DNA of 64,000 nt from Gracilibacillus caseinilyticus (GTDB lineage Bacteria; Bacillota; Bacilli; Bacillales; Amphibacillaceae). Shown here piece after piece: positions 1 to 8,664 of the stretch. The notes beneath the pieces were generated by a model that saw only the letters and a program-made list of their open reading frames with translations, did no database searches and was not told the origin of the DNA. The translations under genes and the position numbers were made by a program. Every line of letters begins with the position of its first letter. The stretch's first letter is position 1. The stretch lies in contig NZ_CP095072.1 in assembly GCF_022919115.1 (NCBI RefSeq), positions 2,852,001-2,916,000 on the forward strand. The letters run 5' to 3'.

Positions 1-41
1 AATTACAACAGTGATACAAAAAAATATTTTTATGGAACCCA

Positions 42-70
42 TTGACAATCCTTGTTCTATCTATTATAGT
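42..70 (+). promoter_or_regulatory. Sigma-A promoter of the S-box leader
   Basis: TTGACA at 42-47, a 17-base spacer, then TATAGT at 65-70. This near-consensus promoter would start transcription near 77, about 40 bases before the riboswitch. Confidence 0.75.
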
Positions 71-113
71 AAGTACAACACAAATTTAGTGGAAAATTAT
101 GAAAATAGTATAG

Positions 114-217
114 CATCTTATCGAGAGAGAAGGAGGGAACTGGCCCTATGAATTCTCAGCAACAGGCTTTAAATGCACTGTGCTAAATCCAGCAGGTATA
201 ACTTGACAGATAAGTGG
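114..217 (+). promoter_or_regulatory. SAM-I (S-box) riboswitch
   Basis: The S-box core is visible: closing P1 strands CTTATC (117-122) and GATAAG (209-214), the block AGAAGGAGGGAACTGGCCCT, the TGAA...CAGCAAC block, and the 3' element GTGCTAAATCCAGCAG. It precedes a terminator and a sulfate permease/sumT pair. In B. subtilis the cysH sulfate-assimilation operon has the same type of leader, so SAM binding should terminate transcription when methionine or SAM is plentiful. Confidence 0.9.
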
Positions 218-224
218 AACAGAC

Positions 225-253
225 TCCTACTTCATCGTCAAGTAGGATTTTTT
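225..253 (+). terminator. S-box-controlled terminator
   Basis: TCCTACTT / AAGTAGGA stem with a 7-base loop followed by six T. It lies directly 3' of the riboswitch, so it is the likely expression-platform terminator. Confidence 0.85.
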
Positions 254-338
254 ATAGGTATTAATCCGAGTTTTCAGATGGGTAATAGTGTAATAGTATT
301 AAAAATTGATAGACAATAGCTGAAAGTTGGGATGAAAG

Positions 339-1436
339 ATGTTAACGTTCGTTGCGATTTTAGCTGCATGTTTGTTTGCCTTTAATATAGGAGCAAGTGG
401 ATCAGCAGCAAGTATGAGTATTGCTTATGGATCAAAAGTAATAAAAAAGCGAAAGCATGCATTATGGATTGCTGGAGCAGGTGCCATAACGGGGGCTGTT
501 CTAGGAGGGGAGCATGTAACGAAGACGCTTGGTAAAGGAATAATTCCGGAATCGATATTGGATGTGAAAGTAGCCTGTATCATATTAGTCGTATCTGCTT
601 TTACATTACTCATTACAAATTACATCGGCATCCCGCTATCGACTAGTGAAGTGACCGTAGGAGCTATTATTGGTGTTGGGATAAGCTATCAACAATTACA
701 TTTTCAAAACATATTAATGATCGTTTCTTTTTGGTTGATCGTTCCTTTAGCAGCTTTTCTGATTACATTGAGCTTAGAGAAAATTAGAAATAAATTTGCC
801 AATCGTTTTACGATCCGGCCACCAGTAAAAGTATTAGCATGTTTATTGATTATAACTGGTGCGATTGAAGCGGTTGCTGCCGGTATGAATAATGTTGCAA
901 ATGCATTAGGCCCCTTGGTGGGAGCTGGTATTGCATCGATGGAAACGGGCTTGCCATTAATGGCGCTGGTGGTAGCGTTGGGAAGTATTTTTTTCGGGGG
1001 CAGAGTTATCGAAACCAATGCAAAAAAGATTACCTCCTTGTCACTTGGGAATGGTGTGGTAATTTCAGGAGCTACAGGTGGTCTTGTTGTCGCTGCTTCT
1101 TTACTTGGTGTCCCAATTCCGATGACACAGGTTACCACATCTGCGATTGTTGGTATCGGAGCGAGCAAAGATGTATCCTCGATTTGGAAGCAAAAGGTGA
1201 TTCATCAAATTGCGAAAGTATGGGTTACCTCACCGATTGTCTCTCTTGTCATTTCCTTTATATTGACAGAGATTATCGTACAACAAAGTTTTGAACAGGT
1301 CGTATTAGTAGTATTATCGATCGTAGCAACTTATATTTTAGTTAGATACAGAGAAAAACCTGCAAAAGCAATTACAGGAAAAGGATGGGATCAACATGGG
1401 GAAAGTGTATTTAGTGGGAGCAGGACCAGGAGATGA
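339..1436 (+). CDS. cysP: PiT-family sulfate permease, CysP-like
   Basis: A 365-residue membrane protein of the inorganic phosphate transporter (PiT) family. It carries the two inverted PiT signature regions: FAFNIGASGSAASMSIAYGS near the N-terminus and GMNNVANALGPLVGAG near residue 183. The NIGASG form, rather than the usual GANDVANA, resembles B. subtilis CysP (about 354 aa), a sulfate/thiosulfate permease. The S-box leader and the downstream siroheme gene sumT support a sulfur role over phosphate. About ten hydrophobic segments are visible. The ribosome site is weak (GGGATGAAAG). The 3' end overlaps sumT by 41 bases, so the two are probably translationally coupled. Phosphate transport cannot be excluded from sequence alone. 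Confidence 0.85.
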   Translation: MLTFVAILAACLFAFNIGASGSAASMSIAYGSKVIKKRKHALWIAGAGAITGAVLGGEHVTKTLGKGIIPESILDVKVACIILVVSAFTLLITNYIGIPLSTSEVTVGAIIGVGISYQQLHFQNILMIVSFWLIVPLAAFLITLSLEKIRNKFANRFTIRPPVKVLACLLIITGAIEAVAAGMNNVANALGPLVGAGIASMETGLPLMALVVALGSIFFGGRVIETNAKKITSLSLGNGVVISGATGGLVVAASLLGVPIPMTQVTTSAIVGIGASKDVSSIWKQKVIHQIAKVWVTSPIVSLVISFILTEIIVQQSFEQVVLVVLSIVATYILVRYREKPAKAITGKGWDQHGESVFSGSRTRR

Positions 1437-2154
1437 AGAATTAATCACGGTAAAAGGTGTTCGAGCGATCAAGGAAGCAGATGTGATTCTGTATGATCGG
1501 CTTGTTAATCATTCATTATTAGATTATGCCAAGGCAGATGCTGAGCTGATTTTTTGTGGGAAAATGCCTCGGAAACATGGATTGATACAGGAGAAAATAA
1601 ACGAGCAATTGATTTATCATGCTAAAAAAGGTAAAACGGTTACGAGATTAAAAGGAGGAGACCCTTTTATCTTCGGCCGTGGCGGGGAAGAAGCGCTACA
1701 TTTAGAAGAACATCAAATAGAGTATGAAGTAGTACCAGGCATCACATCTGCTATAAGTGCTGCTGCCTATGCAGGAATACCTCTTACGCACAGGACGATC
1801 AGCGGTTCAGTAAGCTTTATCAATGGTTCTGACCCAGACGGAAAAACGGATGAACAATGGCGACACTTAGCACTTGGTGCTGATACACTATGCTTTTATA
1901 TGGGAGTGCGAAAGTTTCCAATTATTTGTGAGAAATTAGTGCAAGCTGGCCTTGTAGAAACAACGCCAGTATCAATCATTCATTGGGGTACGTTTTCGCA
2001 TCAGAAATCAATTGCAGCTGATTTGGCTACGGTATCTGAAAGGTTAGATGAAATCAGTAATCCGTCGATGATCGTGGTTGGGGAAGTCGTTAGATTAAGA
2101 GAAAAAATCCGTTGGTTTCAAGAACAAAAGGAAACCATTCAAACTTTCAGTTAA
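1396..2154 (+). CDS. sumT: Uroporphyrinogen-III C-methyltransferase (SUMT)
   Basis: A 252-residue SAM-dependent methyltransferase that converts uroporphyrinogen III to precorrin-2, the first step to siroheme, the cofactor of sulfite and nitrite reductases. Family motifs are visible: VYLVGAGPGDEELITVKG at the N-terminus, LKGGDPFIFGRGGEE near 90, and EVVPGITSAISAAAYAGIPLTHR near 115-140. Length is normal for single-domain SUMT (about 250-280). The start at 1396 lies inside the permease gene, preceded by AGGAAAAGGA. Sharing the S-box leader points to siroheme for sulfite reduction. The usual partners cysH, sat, cysC, sirB and sirC are not in the window. Confidence 0.93.
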   Translation: MGKVYLVGAGPGDEELITVKGVRAIKEADVILYDRLVNHSLLDYAKADAELIFCGKMPRKHGLIQEKINEQLIYHAKKGKTVTRLKGGDPFIFGRGGEEALHLEEHQIEYEVVPGITSAISAAAYAGIPLTHRTISGSVSFINGSDPDGKTDEQWRHLALGADTLCFYMGVRKFPIICEKLVQAGLVETTPVSIIHWGTFSHQKSIAADLATVSERLDEISNPSMIVVGEVVRLREKIRWFQEQKETIQTFS

Positions 2155-2160
2155 AAAGGA

Positions 2161-2195
2161 TGACTAGTGATTTTATCATTACTAGTCATTTTTTG
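2161..2195. terminator. Bidirectional terminator
   Basis: TGACTAGTGAT / ATTACTAGTCA stem followed by TTTTTT on the plus strand and by CCTTTTT on the minus strand. It separates sumT from the convergent small gene. Confidence 0.8.
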
Positions 2196-2448
2196 TTGCG
2201 TTTCGGAGTTGTTCCTGGTCTTTATCGAAGTTCCACGTTGGGTTTAGCCTATCGATTAGCTGTTGAAGCTGGACTTCATTTAAATCCTGTTGACCGGTGG
2301 AATGGTTAAGATAAGACTTTAATTCCCATTCTCCGCCTTTTTTATTTTCAAGCGCTTTCCACTTTACGGTAAATACATATTCCTGATTGGCAATGATGGC
2401 GTGGAATAGTAAGATGTCATTATGCAGAATAAAATTACTTAATTCCAA
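2182..2448 (-). CDS. Hypothetical 88-aa protein
   Basis: A small acidic protein of unknown function that I do not recognise. It starts at TTG (2448-2446) with a strong ribosome site AAGGAGGTG eight bases upstream, which argues that it is real. There is no signal peptide or membrane segment. It is rich in polar residues and has the pattern VFTVKWKALENKKGGEWELKSYL, which suggests a small beta-containing fold. It ends inside the shared terminator. No operon partner is visible on this strand. Confidence 0.6.
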   Translation of the reverse strand: MELSNFILHNDILLFHAIIANQEYVFTVKWKALENKKGGEWELKSYLNHSTGQQDLNEVQLQQLIDRLNPTWNFDKDQEQLRNATKND

Positions 2449-2570
2449 TCAAAACACCTCCTTATCATCAGTATAGCATATACCGGAATCGTTTACATAG
2501 GAAGTTGGCCAATGGATATTCATCATTTTAGTGTCCCTGAATATAAAGGGAATAGAGGGAAGTATTCTTT

Positions 2571-3002
2571 ATGACAGTAATTAAGGCAAACGATGCTGAT
2601 GTGAAATTGTTGGCAAGATTGATGAGAGCAGAAGCTGAAGGTGATGGCCAGCTTGGAATGTTAATGGTGGGTAATGTTGGCGTTAACCGGGTGAAGGCAG
2701 CTTGTTTAGATTTTACTGACATTAATTCGATTAACCGGATGGTATATCAGAGTCCTGGTGGATTTGAAGCGACACAGAAAGGCTATTTTTATCAAAGGGC
2801 AAGGGAGAAAGATATTCGCTTAGCGAGAAGATCGATCGATGGTGAACGCACACATCCTGCTTCTAACTCATTATGGTTTTTCAGACCTGAGGGGAGCTGT
2901 CCAGCACAATGATATGGACAATGGAATTCCGGGCGTTTTAAAAGCCATTGCTTCTTCTCGCCGACCGATGCCGAGTGTCCATCTGTTTTTCAAACATTTT
3001 AA
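2571..3002 (+). pseudogene. cwlJ: Cell wall hydrolase CwlJ interrupted by in-frame TGA
   Basis: CwlJ is a spore-cortex-lytic enzyme (SleB/CwlJ hydrolase_2 family) needed for germination. The first 113 residues match the family: LMRAEAEGDGQLGMLMVGNVGVNR, GYFYQRAREKD, LARRSIDGERTHP, LWFFRPEGSCPAQ. At 2910-2912 the frame meets TGA where CwlJ has Trp (CPAQW). Reading on in the same frame restores a perfect C-terminus, YGQWNSGRFKSHCFF...CPSVFQTF, ending with TAA at 3000-3002. Full length would be 143 aa against about 142 in B. subtilis. As written, the product ends at 113 residues. A TGG-to-TGA mutation, a sequencing error, or TGA readthrough would all explain this. gerQ, the usual partner, is not in the window. 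Confidence 0.9.
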
Positions 3003-3004
3003 AC

Positions 3005-3049
3005 AAAGAACCGGGATATTCTTATGGCGCAAAATATCCCTGTTCTTTA
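3005..3049. terminator. Hairpin between cwlJ and the MFS gene
   Basis: AAAGAACcGGGATATT pairs with AATATCCCtGTTCTTT across a loop of about 10 bases, between two convergent genes. The T-tract is short, so it is a weak or bidirectional terminator. Confidence 0.5.
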
Positions 3050-3076
3050 AGGTTTACAGAAGTGCTTATTTTCTTT

Positions 3077-4561
3077 TTAAGTAGAATCATTATTATCTAC
3101 GCTTACTTGTGGGAAAAACCAAAGAATAATGAATGTTAACGTTCCGATCACGAATAGTCCTGTATAAACAGTATGTAATGCATAGGTTAAACCTTCCTGC
3201 ATTGCTTCTAGTGTCTCTGCAGTAATTGACTCACGCATACCTTCATCTAACAATACATCTGTACTGGCAATGTCAAGATCTTCACCTTTTTGCTGATAAT
3301 AGCCTTTTAACTGGATATTTAGAATACCACCGAGCAAAGCTGCACCAACCGCACTTCCAATAATTCGCATAAACATGTTAAGACTCGTAGCTACTCCTCG
3401 GGCATGCCAGGAGACTGTATTTTGAATCGAGACAATGAAGGTGGTAGAGGATAGCCCCATTCCAACTCCAACGATAAAGGAACTTAGCCCAGCATAAACA
3501 GGGCCTTTGTCTGCATCCAAAAGAAAGAATAAGAATGTACCGATGAATAATGCGAATCCACCGGCGAATGCCGTAAGTCGAAAGCCAATCTTAAGTACGA
3601 GATGTCCTGCCAGCGTCGCGGAGATAGGCCAGCCAATGGATAATGTACTTAATGTAAATCCGGCCACAATGGCGGATTCACCCATGACCCCTTGTACATA
3701 TGTCGGAAGAAAACTGGACAAACCTAATATAATCATCCCAGACAGCAACGTGGCTAGATTAGCGATTACAATCAACTTGTTTTTCCATAAGTAAAGAGGC
3801 ATCATTGCTGCTTTTGCTCGGTTCTCTTGCCAAATAAATAAAGAAATGGACACGAGAAACAAGATGATTAGACTAATATTCTCAAGAGATAACCAAGCCC
3901 AGCCAGAACCTGCTTGTACAAAGACGATAATTAAGGCTGAAATGGCAACGAAAAAAAGGCTTGATCCAAGATAGTCAACAGACTTTTGTTCAGTGTCAAC
4001 TTTCTCATGAAAGAATAATACTACACCGAGTAAACCAATTATTCCGATAGGTATGTTCATCCAGAAAATCCAGGCCCAGTCAATAAATTGTACGATAATG
4101 CCACCAATTAAAGGCCCAACTACTGAAGAAATTCCCCAAACACTAGCAAGGTATCCTTGTACTTTCGCTCGTTCTTCGACTGTATACATATCACCAACAA
4201 TGGTTGTAACAATAGGCTGAATTGCACCCGCGCCTAGTCCTTGTATAAGCCGGAATACAATTAGTGCTCCCATTGTTGGAGCAAATCCACAAGCAGTAGT
4301 TCCAAATAAGAAAATGAGCACACCAATGATAAATACAGGCTTTCTGCCGAATAAATCTGCTAATTTTCCATATATCATTGTGGTTACTGCCTGCATTAAT
4401 AAAAAGCTTGAAAACACCCAGCTGTACAAGCTGAATCCACCTAGATCCGCTACAATGTTCGGCATTGCAGTTGCGACAATGGTACCTTCAATAGCAGCCA
4501 TAAACATGGATAGCACTAATGAAGCAAGTACTAATGGTCGTTTCGTTTGCTGATCCACCAT
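3077..4561 (-). CDS. MFS multidrug exporter, DHA2/EmrB-QacA type
   Basis: A 494-residue drug:H+ antiporter-2 family transporter with about 14 hydrophobic segments. The conserved motif A is seen as GKLADLFGRKPVF near residue 65, and motif C as GPLIGGIIVQF near 150. The N-terminus SMFMAAIEGTIVATAMPNI is the usual DHA2 motif D1. Substrates cannot be predicted. The start is ATG at 4561, with AAGGA about ten bases upstream. It appears monocistronic, with no adjacent TetR or MarR regulator. A shared promoter region of about 140 bases separates it from the divergent serine hydrolase gene. Confidence 0.88.
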   Translation of the reverse strand: MVDQQTKRPLVLASLVLSMFMAAIEGTIVATAMPNIVADLGGFSLYSWVFSSFLLMQAVTTMIYGKLADLFGRKPVFIIGVLIFLFGTTACGFAPTMGALIVFRLIQGLGAGAIQPIVTTIVGDMYTVEERAKVQGYLASVWGISSVVGPLIGGIIVQFIDWAWIFWMNIPIGIIGLLGVVLFFHEKVDTEQKSVDYLGSSLFFVAISALIIVFVQAGSGWAWLSLENISLIILFLVSISLFIWQENRAKAAMMPLYLWKNKLIVIANLATLLSGMIILGLSSFLPTYVQGVMGESAIVAGFTLSTLSIGWPISATLAGHLVLKIGFRLTAFAGGFALFIGTFLFFLLDADKGPVYAGLSSFIVGVGMGLSSTTFIVSIQNTVSWHARGVATSLNMFMRIIGSAVGAALLGGILNIQLKGYYQQKGEDLDIASTDVLLDEGMRESITAETLEAMQEGLTYALHTVYTGLFVIGTLTFIILWFFPQVSVDNNDST

Positions 4562-4703
4562 GATTCATCTGTCCTTTTTTAATAGTCTTTTTCCATTGTA
4601 ACAGATATTCACAAATAAGTAGCTGATGAAGTAATTTAAAGGGTATGCAGGAAAGATTTATGATATGCTTAAAGAAAGCGATAACAAAAAAGGAAGGATA
4701 CAT

Positions 4704-5855
4704 ATGTTACAGACACGATTAGATCATTTATTAGAGAAATTTGTTGCAAACGGCCCAACTGGTGTCGGTTTATCTGTTCAAAAGGAAAGTCAGGTTATAT
4801 ATGAGAATTATATCGGTTATGCCAATCTGGAAAAAGAAAAAAAGGTCACTGCCAATACGATCTATCGAATTTATTCGATGTCTAAAATCGTGACCTGTGT
4901 GGCAGCGCTTCAGCTGTGGGAGAAAGGTGAATTTCTGTTGACAGATCCGTTATCGGATTATTTACCAGAATTTAAAGAAATGGATGTACTGGTAGCTGGC
5001 AAACTAGTTAAAGCAGAAAGTCCGATAACTATTAAAGATTTATTTACGATGACATCCGGTATTACTTATGGCGGGGATGGATCAGAAGTAGAGCGGATGA
5101 CAAGTCAGGTCATGCAGGAAGTACATGCTATTGAACGGCAGAAAGAGGTATCGCAGCTGCGATTATTTGCTGAAAAAATCAGTAACAATCCACTTGCCTT
5201 CCATCCCGGTACTCATTGGAGATATGGCTTAAGTCATGATGTCTTGGGTGCTTTGATTGAAGTGATTACAGGACTTTCCTTCGCTGAATATTTAAATACG
5301 TATATATTTACGCCACTGCAAATGAAGGATACGTTCTTTCAGGTTCCGATAGAAAAGAAGCATCGGCTTGCGACTTTCTATCAGCGTGATGAGGACGGTG
5401 TGCTGATAGAAAATACGTGGATTGACGAGCAAGCAGAGCCGGTGCCTATTATGGAAAGTGGTGGGGCGGGTCTTCATTCTACACTTGGTGACTATCAAAA
5501 GTTTGCTCATTGCCTAGCACTGGGAGGAAGTTATGATGGAGCGAGAATTATCAGCAATCCCACTCTCGATTTAATGGTACAAAATCACTTGCCAGAAGAG
5601 ATGTTGCCTGAATTCGGCCTTCATTATCAACACGGTTATGGCTATGGACTTGGTGTGCGCGTTATGATAGACCAGACAATGGGTGGCAGCAATAGTTCAA
5701 TAGGGGAATTTGGCTGGCCTGGTTTTGCAGGGACATATACGTCTATTGATAGAAACAAGCAAGTGTCAGCTGTCTATATGCAACAAATGCTTCCAAGTCT
5801 GGAATTCTATCATCAGCCTAGAATCCGCAATGTGATTTATAGTGCAATAGAATAA
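4704..5855 (+). CDS. Serine hydrolase, beta-lactamase/class C-like (COG1680)
   Basis: A 383-residue penicillin-binding-like serine hydrolase or esterase. The catalytic SxxK motif is SMSK in YRIYSMSKIVTC (about residue 55). The second motif is probably the Tyr in HWRYGLSHDVLG, and the C-terminal block GYGYGLGVRV is typical of the family. No signal peptide is seen, so it is probably cytoplasmic, as for EstB-type esterases. I chose ATG 4704 because AAGGAAGG sits six bases upstream; an in-frame ATG at 4665 lacks a ribosome site. It lies 15 bases before an esterase gene, so the two probably form an operon. The substrate is unknown; a D-aminopeptidase or carboxylesterase role is possible. Confidence 0.82.
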   Translation: MLQTRLDHLLEKFVANGPTGVGLSVQKESQVIYENYIGYANLEKEKKVTANTIYRIYSMSKIVTCVAALQLWEKGEFLLTDPLSDYLPEFKEMDVLVAGKLVKAESPITIKDLFTMTSGITYGGDGSEVERMTSQVMQEVHAIERQKEVSQLRLFAEKISNNPLAFHPGTHWRYGLSHDVLGALIEVITGLSFAEYLNTYIFTPLQMKDTFFQVPIEKKHRLATFYQRDEDGVLIENTWIDEQAEPVPIMESGGAGLHSTLGDYQKFAHCLALGGSYDGARIISNPTLDLMVQNHLPEEMLPEFGLHYQHGYGYGLGVRVMIDQTMGGSNSSIGEFGWPGFAGTYTSIDRNKQVSAVYMQQMLPSLEFYHQPRIRNVIYSAIE

Positions 5856-5870
5856 GAGGAGGAGAGCTAT

Positions 5871-6650
5871 ATGGCTTTATTGAAATGTGATTTTTTCTCA
5901 GAATTGTTGATGATAAGTACGTCAATGACAGTGATTTTGCCAGAAAATACGAACAATCAGATCGGCTTAAAAAATAATAAATACGATGGTAAAATCCCTG
6001 TACTCTATTTGCTTCATGGTTTAAGTGATGATCATACGGCTTGGACAAGAAGAACGTCGATTGAACGTTATGCTGCTGAATATGGGATCGCGATTGTCAT
6101 GCCACAAGTCGATCATAGTTTCTATACTGATATGGCATTTGGCAAGCAATACTGGACATTTCTTTCCGAAGAACTGCCGAATGTCGTGCGATCGTTCTTT
6201 CCGATTTCTGACGCAAAAGAGGATAATTTTGTGGCGGGATTATCGATGGGAGGATATGGTGCATTTCGCTGGGCATTACGCAAACCAGAACAATTTACAG
6301 CCGCTGCCAGCCTGTCTGGAGTGATGGATCTAGCCTCACATGCAAAGCAGAAACAAGCGGATCAAAATCCGATAGCTAATGTGATGTATCTTGCATTCGG
6401 CAATCGTGATCTAGCCGGCACAGACCACGATTTATTTGCGTTATTAAGAAAAGAAGAAGAATTACCTGCATTATATCAGGCATGCGGGACAGAGGATTTT
6501 TTGTGGGAGGAGAACGAGAAATTCGCTCAATTTACCAACGAATATAATATCCCTGTGACTACTTCTTTTTCAGCTGGTGCACATGAATGGGGATTCTGGG
6601 ATGAAAAAATTCAAGAAGTACTGGCATGGTTACCGTTGAAAAGCAAGTAA
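5871..6650 (+). CDS. Alpha/beta-hydrolase esterase (EstA/esterase D family)
   Basis: A 259-residue esterase related to tributyrin esterase EstA and to S-formylglutathione hydrolases (Pfam esterase family). The nucleophile elbow is GLSMGGYGAF (Ser near residue 126), the oxyanion-side motif is LYLLHGLSDDHTAW, the likely acid is Asp in CGTEDFLWE, and the His is in AHEWGFWD near the C-terminus. The triad is therefore complete. It is cytoplasmic, with no signal peptide. The ribosome site AGGAGGAGAG precedes the ATG. It is 15 bases from the preceding serine hydrolase, so both may act on related short-chain esters; the exact substrate is not predictable. Confidence 0.87.
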   Translation: MALLKCDFFSELLMISTSMTVILPENTNNQIGLKNNKYDGKIPVLYLLHGLSDDHTAWTRRTSIERYAAEYGIAIVMPQVDHSFYTDMAFGKQYWTFLSEELPNVVRSFFPISDAKEDNFVAGLSMGGYGAFRWALRKPEQFTAAASLSGVMDLASHAKQKQADQNPIANVMYLAFGNRDLAGTDHDLFALLRKEEELPALYQACGTEDFLWEENEKFAQFTNEYNIPVTTSFSAGAHEWGFWDEKIQEVLAWLPLKSK

Positions 6651-6659
6651 TGTGAAAGG

Positions 6660-6954
6660 ATGCTGCATGGCCAACCAATTTTTGTATGACGAAGCTTGAA
6701 GCTATAGAGCATCTTCGTTGTTGGCCTGCACATTGCTGATCAAACCGTTACACCTTTAGACAATTTAGGTTAATTATACCTTATAATTTATTAGTAAATA
6801 ACACAATATTAAAAATCTCGAATGAAGATAAGGGGCTAGATGTAACACAACATCCACATCGCTACAAATTCGTGGTTTTAAAAAGAGAAGGTATAACTGC
6901 AATCATAAAAGCCAGGTGTAGAAGTAAGCATACTTTAAATGAGTGTGGGTTCTT
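6660..6954. other. Intergenic region downstream of the esterase
   Basis: It contains an imperfect hairpin at about 6665-6730 (TGCATGGCCAAC against GTTGGCCTGCA with an inner CGAAG/CTTCG stem) that may terminate the esterase transcript. The rest is AT-rich and shows no gene. Confidence 0.4.
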
Positions 6955-7330
6955 ATAATATGGATTATGTCAACTGGATCTATATGACGAAGTGGTAATA
7001 TTGACATTTTTATAGTGCGTAACAACGATAGAAACAGCTTAAAGCAGTGGTGCTAAGCATTATGAAATGTTTAATTGTAGTATGAACACTTAATATGCTA
7101 GCTCTTGCATAAGTTGTAGAGTATTCACCATAGCGTAGGCCAACCACGTAGACTCCCGCGGGACGTGCAGGTGCTGAAGATCCACTTTGTGAAGCGCTCT
7201 TCTTCACAAAGTTAGCTTCAGCCGTGCCCCGCAGGACGCGAAGTGGTTGGCCGGAGCGTTATCCCAGCACATGAATCATTTCAAAATGGACATGATGATC
7301 TGTCTAGCTAGTTAACATAATCCATATTAT
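6955..7330. repeat. TIR-bounded intergenic repeat, copy A (376 bp, one hairpin module)
   Basis: Bounded by ATAATATGGATTATGT (6955-6970) and its exact inverse (7315-7330); the pairing extends imperfectly to about 22 bp. Inside is hairpin module 1 (about 7137-7256): GGCCAACCAC...GTGGTTGGCC with an inner ACTTTGTGAAG/CTTCACAAAGT stem. Module 1 matches copy B in inverse orientation almost base for base. The second module found in copies B, C and D is missing. No coding capacity. Confidence 0.85.
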
Positions 7331-7372
7331 TGTAACCTTTTTATATATTTAAGCTAGGGGTGTACAAGTATA

Positions 7373-7425
7373 GGAAAAACATCGGCACTCGCTAAGGCGA
7401 AGCGTATGAATGCCGATGTTTTTCT
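7373..7425. terminator. Terminator of the luciferase-like gene
   Basis: GAAAAACATCGGCA / TGCCGATGTTTTTC stem 26 bases beyond the minus-strand gene. The flanking A and T runs make it usable on both strands. Confidence 0.8.
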
Positions 7426-7450
7426 AACTTTCTTGCAGCGTACAGCTATT

Positions 7451-8455
7451 TTATTTTTCGTTAAAAATATCTGCTACAATCTGATATGAGTTTTTTCTCG
7501 CCTCATGATCGTAAATTTGTGAATTAATGATTACTTCATCTGTTTCTGTTTCTTCAATGAAAGTAGCTAATTTTTCACGCACTTGATCTTTATCACCAAT
7601 TATTGTCGACTTACTATTTACAGATTTCTCAACAGATGCTTTCTCATAAATGGACCATTCGTCGTCAATGTTATCAATAGGAGGCATTAGTTTCGATGGA
7701 GCACCTCTGACTAAAGATAAGAATTGCTGCTGCTGTGACGTTGCTAACCACTTTGCTTTCTCTTCTGTTTCGGCAGCGATGATATTTACCCCTACCATTG
7801 CGTTCGGTTTACTTAACTGATTAGAAGGTTTAAAACGGTCACGATACAGACGTAGTGCTGGTATAGTGTAGTCCGGTGAGAAATGACTGGCGAAAGCAAA
7901 TGGTAAGCCTTTTTCAGCAGCAAGGCGTGCGCTGAAATCACTGGAACCTAATAACCATAACGGTACATTTGCCCCCATGCCAGGAACAGCCTTCACTCGT
8001 GCCTCGCCAGCAAAGTATGCTTCAAGCTCTTCCACTTGATTCGGAAAATCATCTGCACTGCTGTTTAATGTTCTTCTTAAAGCATATGCTGTTGCTTGGT
8101 CACTCCCTGGAGCACGGCCTAAGCCCAAATCAATCCGGTCCGGGTATAATGCATCGAGAGTACCGAATTGTTCTGCGATCACTAATGGTGCATGATTTGG
8201 CAGCATAATACCTCCTGAGCCGACTCGAATCTTACTGGTGTGACTGGCAATATGACTGATAATCAAAGAAGTAGCGGAACTGGCGATGCCGGGCATGTTA
8301 TGGTGTTCTGCTAACCAGTACCGATGATAACCTAATGATTCTACGTATTGTGCTAAATCTGCGCTGTTTTGAAAGGATAAACCTGGTTCATGTCCTTCGA
8401 GTACAGGTGCAAGGTCTAACACAGAAAATGTCACATTAGAAAAAGGATGAGACAT
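7451..8455 (-). CDS. Luciferase-like (LLM class) flavin-dependent oxidoreductase
   Basis: A 334-residue member of the bacterial luciferase-like monooxygenase family, group MsnO8/YceB-YhbW type. Visible family features are SVLDLAPV near the N-terminus, [24 protein letters not shown] (about residues 48-70), [42 protein letters not shown] (about 80-120), and a C-terminal [16 protein letters not shown] segment. It probably uses reduced FMN; the substrate is unknown. I chose ATG 8455 because AAGGAG lies eight bases upstream; the in-frame GTG at 8464 overlaps that site. It is monocistronic and divergent from the pyruvate oxidase gene. Confidence 0.88.
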   Translation of the reverse strand: MSHPFSNVTFSVLDLAPVLEGHEPGLSFQNSADLAQYVESLGYHRYWLAEHHNMPGIASSATSLIISHIASHTSKIRVGSGGIMLPNHAPLVIAEQFGTLDALYPDRIDLGLGRAPGSDQATAYALRRTLNSSADDFPNQVEELEAYFAGEARVKAVPGMGANVPLWLLGSSDFSARLAAEKGLPFAFASHFSPDYTIPALRLYRDRFKPSNQLSKPNAMVGVNIIAAETEEKAKWLATSQQQQFLSLVRGAPSKLMPPIDNIDDEWSIYEKASVEKSVNSKSTIIGDKDQVREKLATFIEETETDEVIINSQIYDHEARKNSYQIVADIFNEK

Positions 8456-8664
8456 TATGATCACTCCTTATAGATAAATTATATATTGTATGAACCTTGG
8501 ACATTGTAATTTGTCTCAATGTAAAAAATGATACGCCTGTTTTCATACTTCGTCTAACAATTTGCTTATTTTTGATGTTGACAAATGTTTTATAGCAAAT
8601 GAAACGGGTACAGCTTATATATCAATCTATTAAAATTACGAATGCTCAGACAAGGAGAGATAGA

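Noticed and set aside
704..1168. 154-codon frame antisense to the sulfate permease
   Set aside because: A shadow of the permease codon pattern, with hydrophobic or proline-rich nonsense and no ribosome site.
7010..7207. 65-codon minus-strand frame inside repeat copy A
   Set aside because: It spans the hairpin module of a non-coding repeat and is not conserved as a frame in the other copies.
6955..7330. CRISPR array or tRNA cluster in the repeat-rich intergenic DNA
   Set aside because: There are no regularly spaced short direct repeats and no cloverleaf; the structure is inverted repeats bounded by TIRs.
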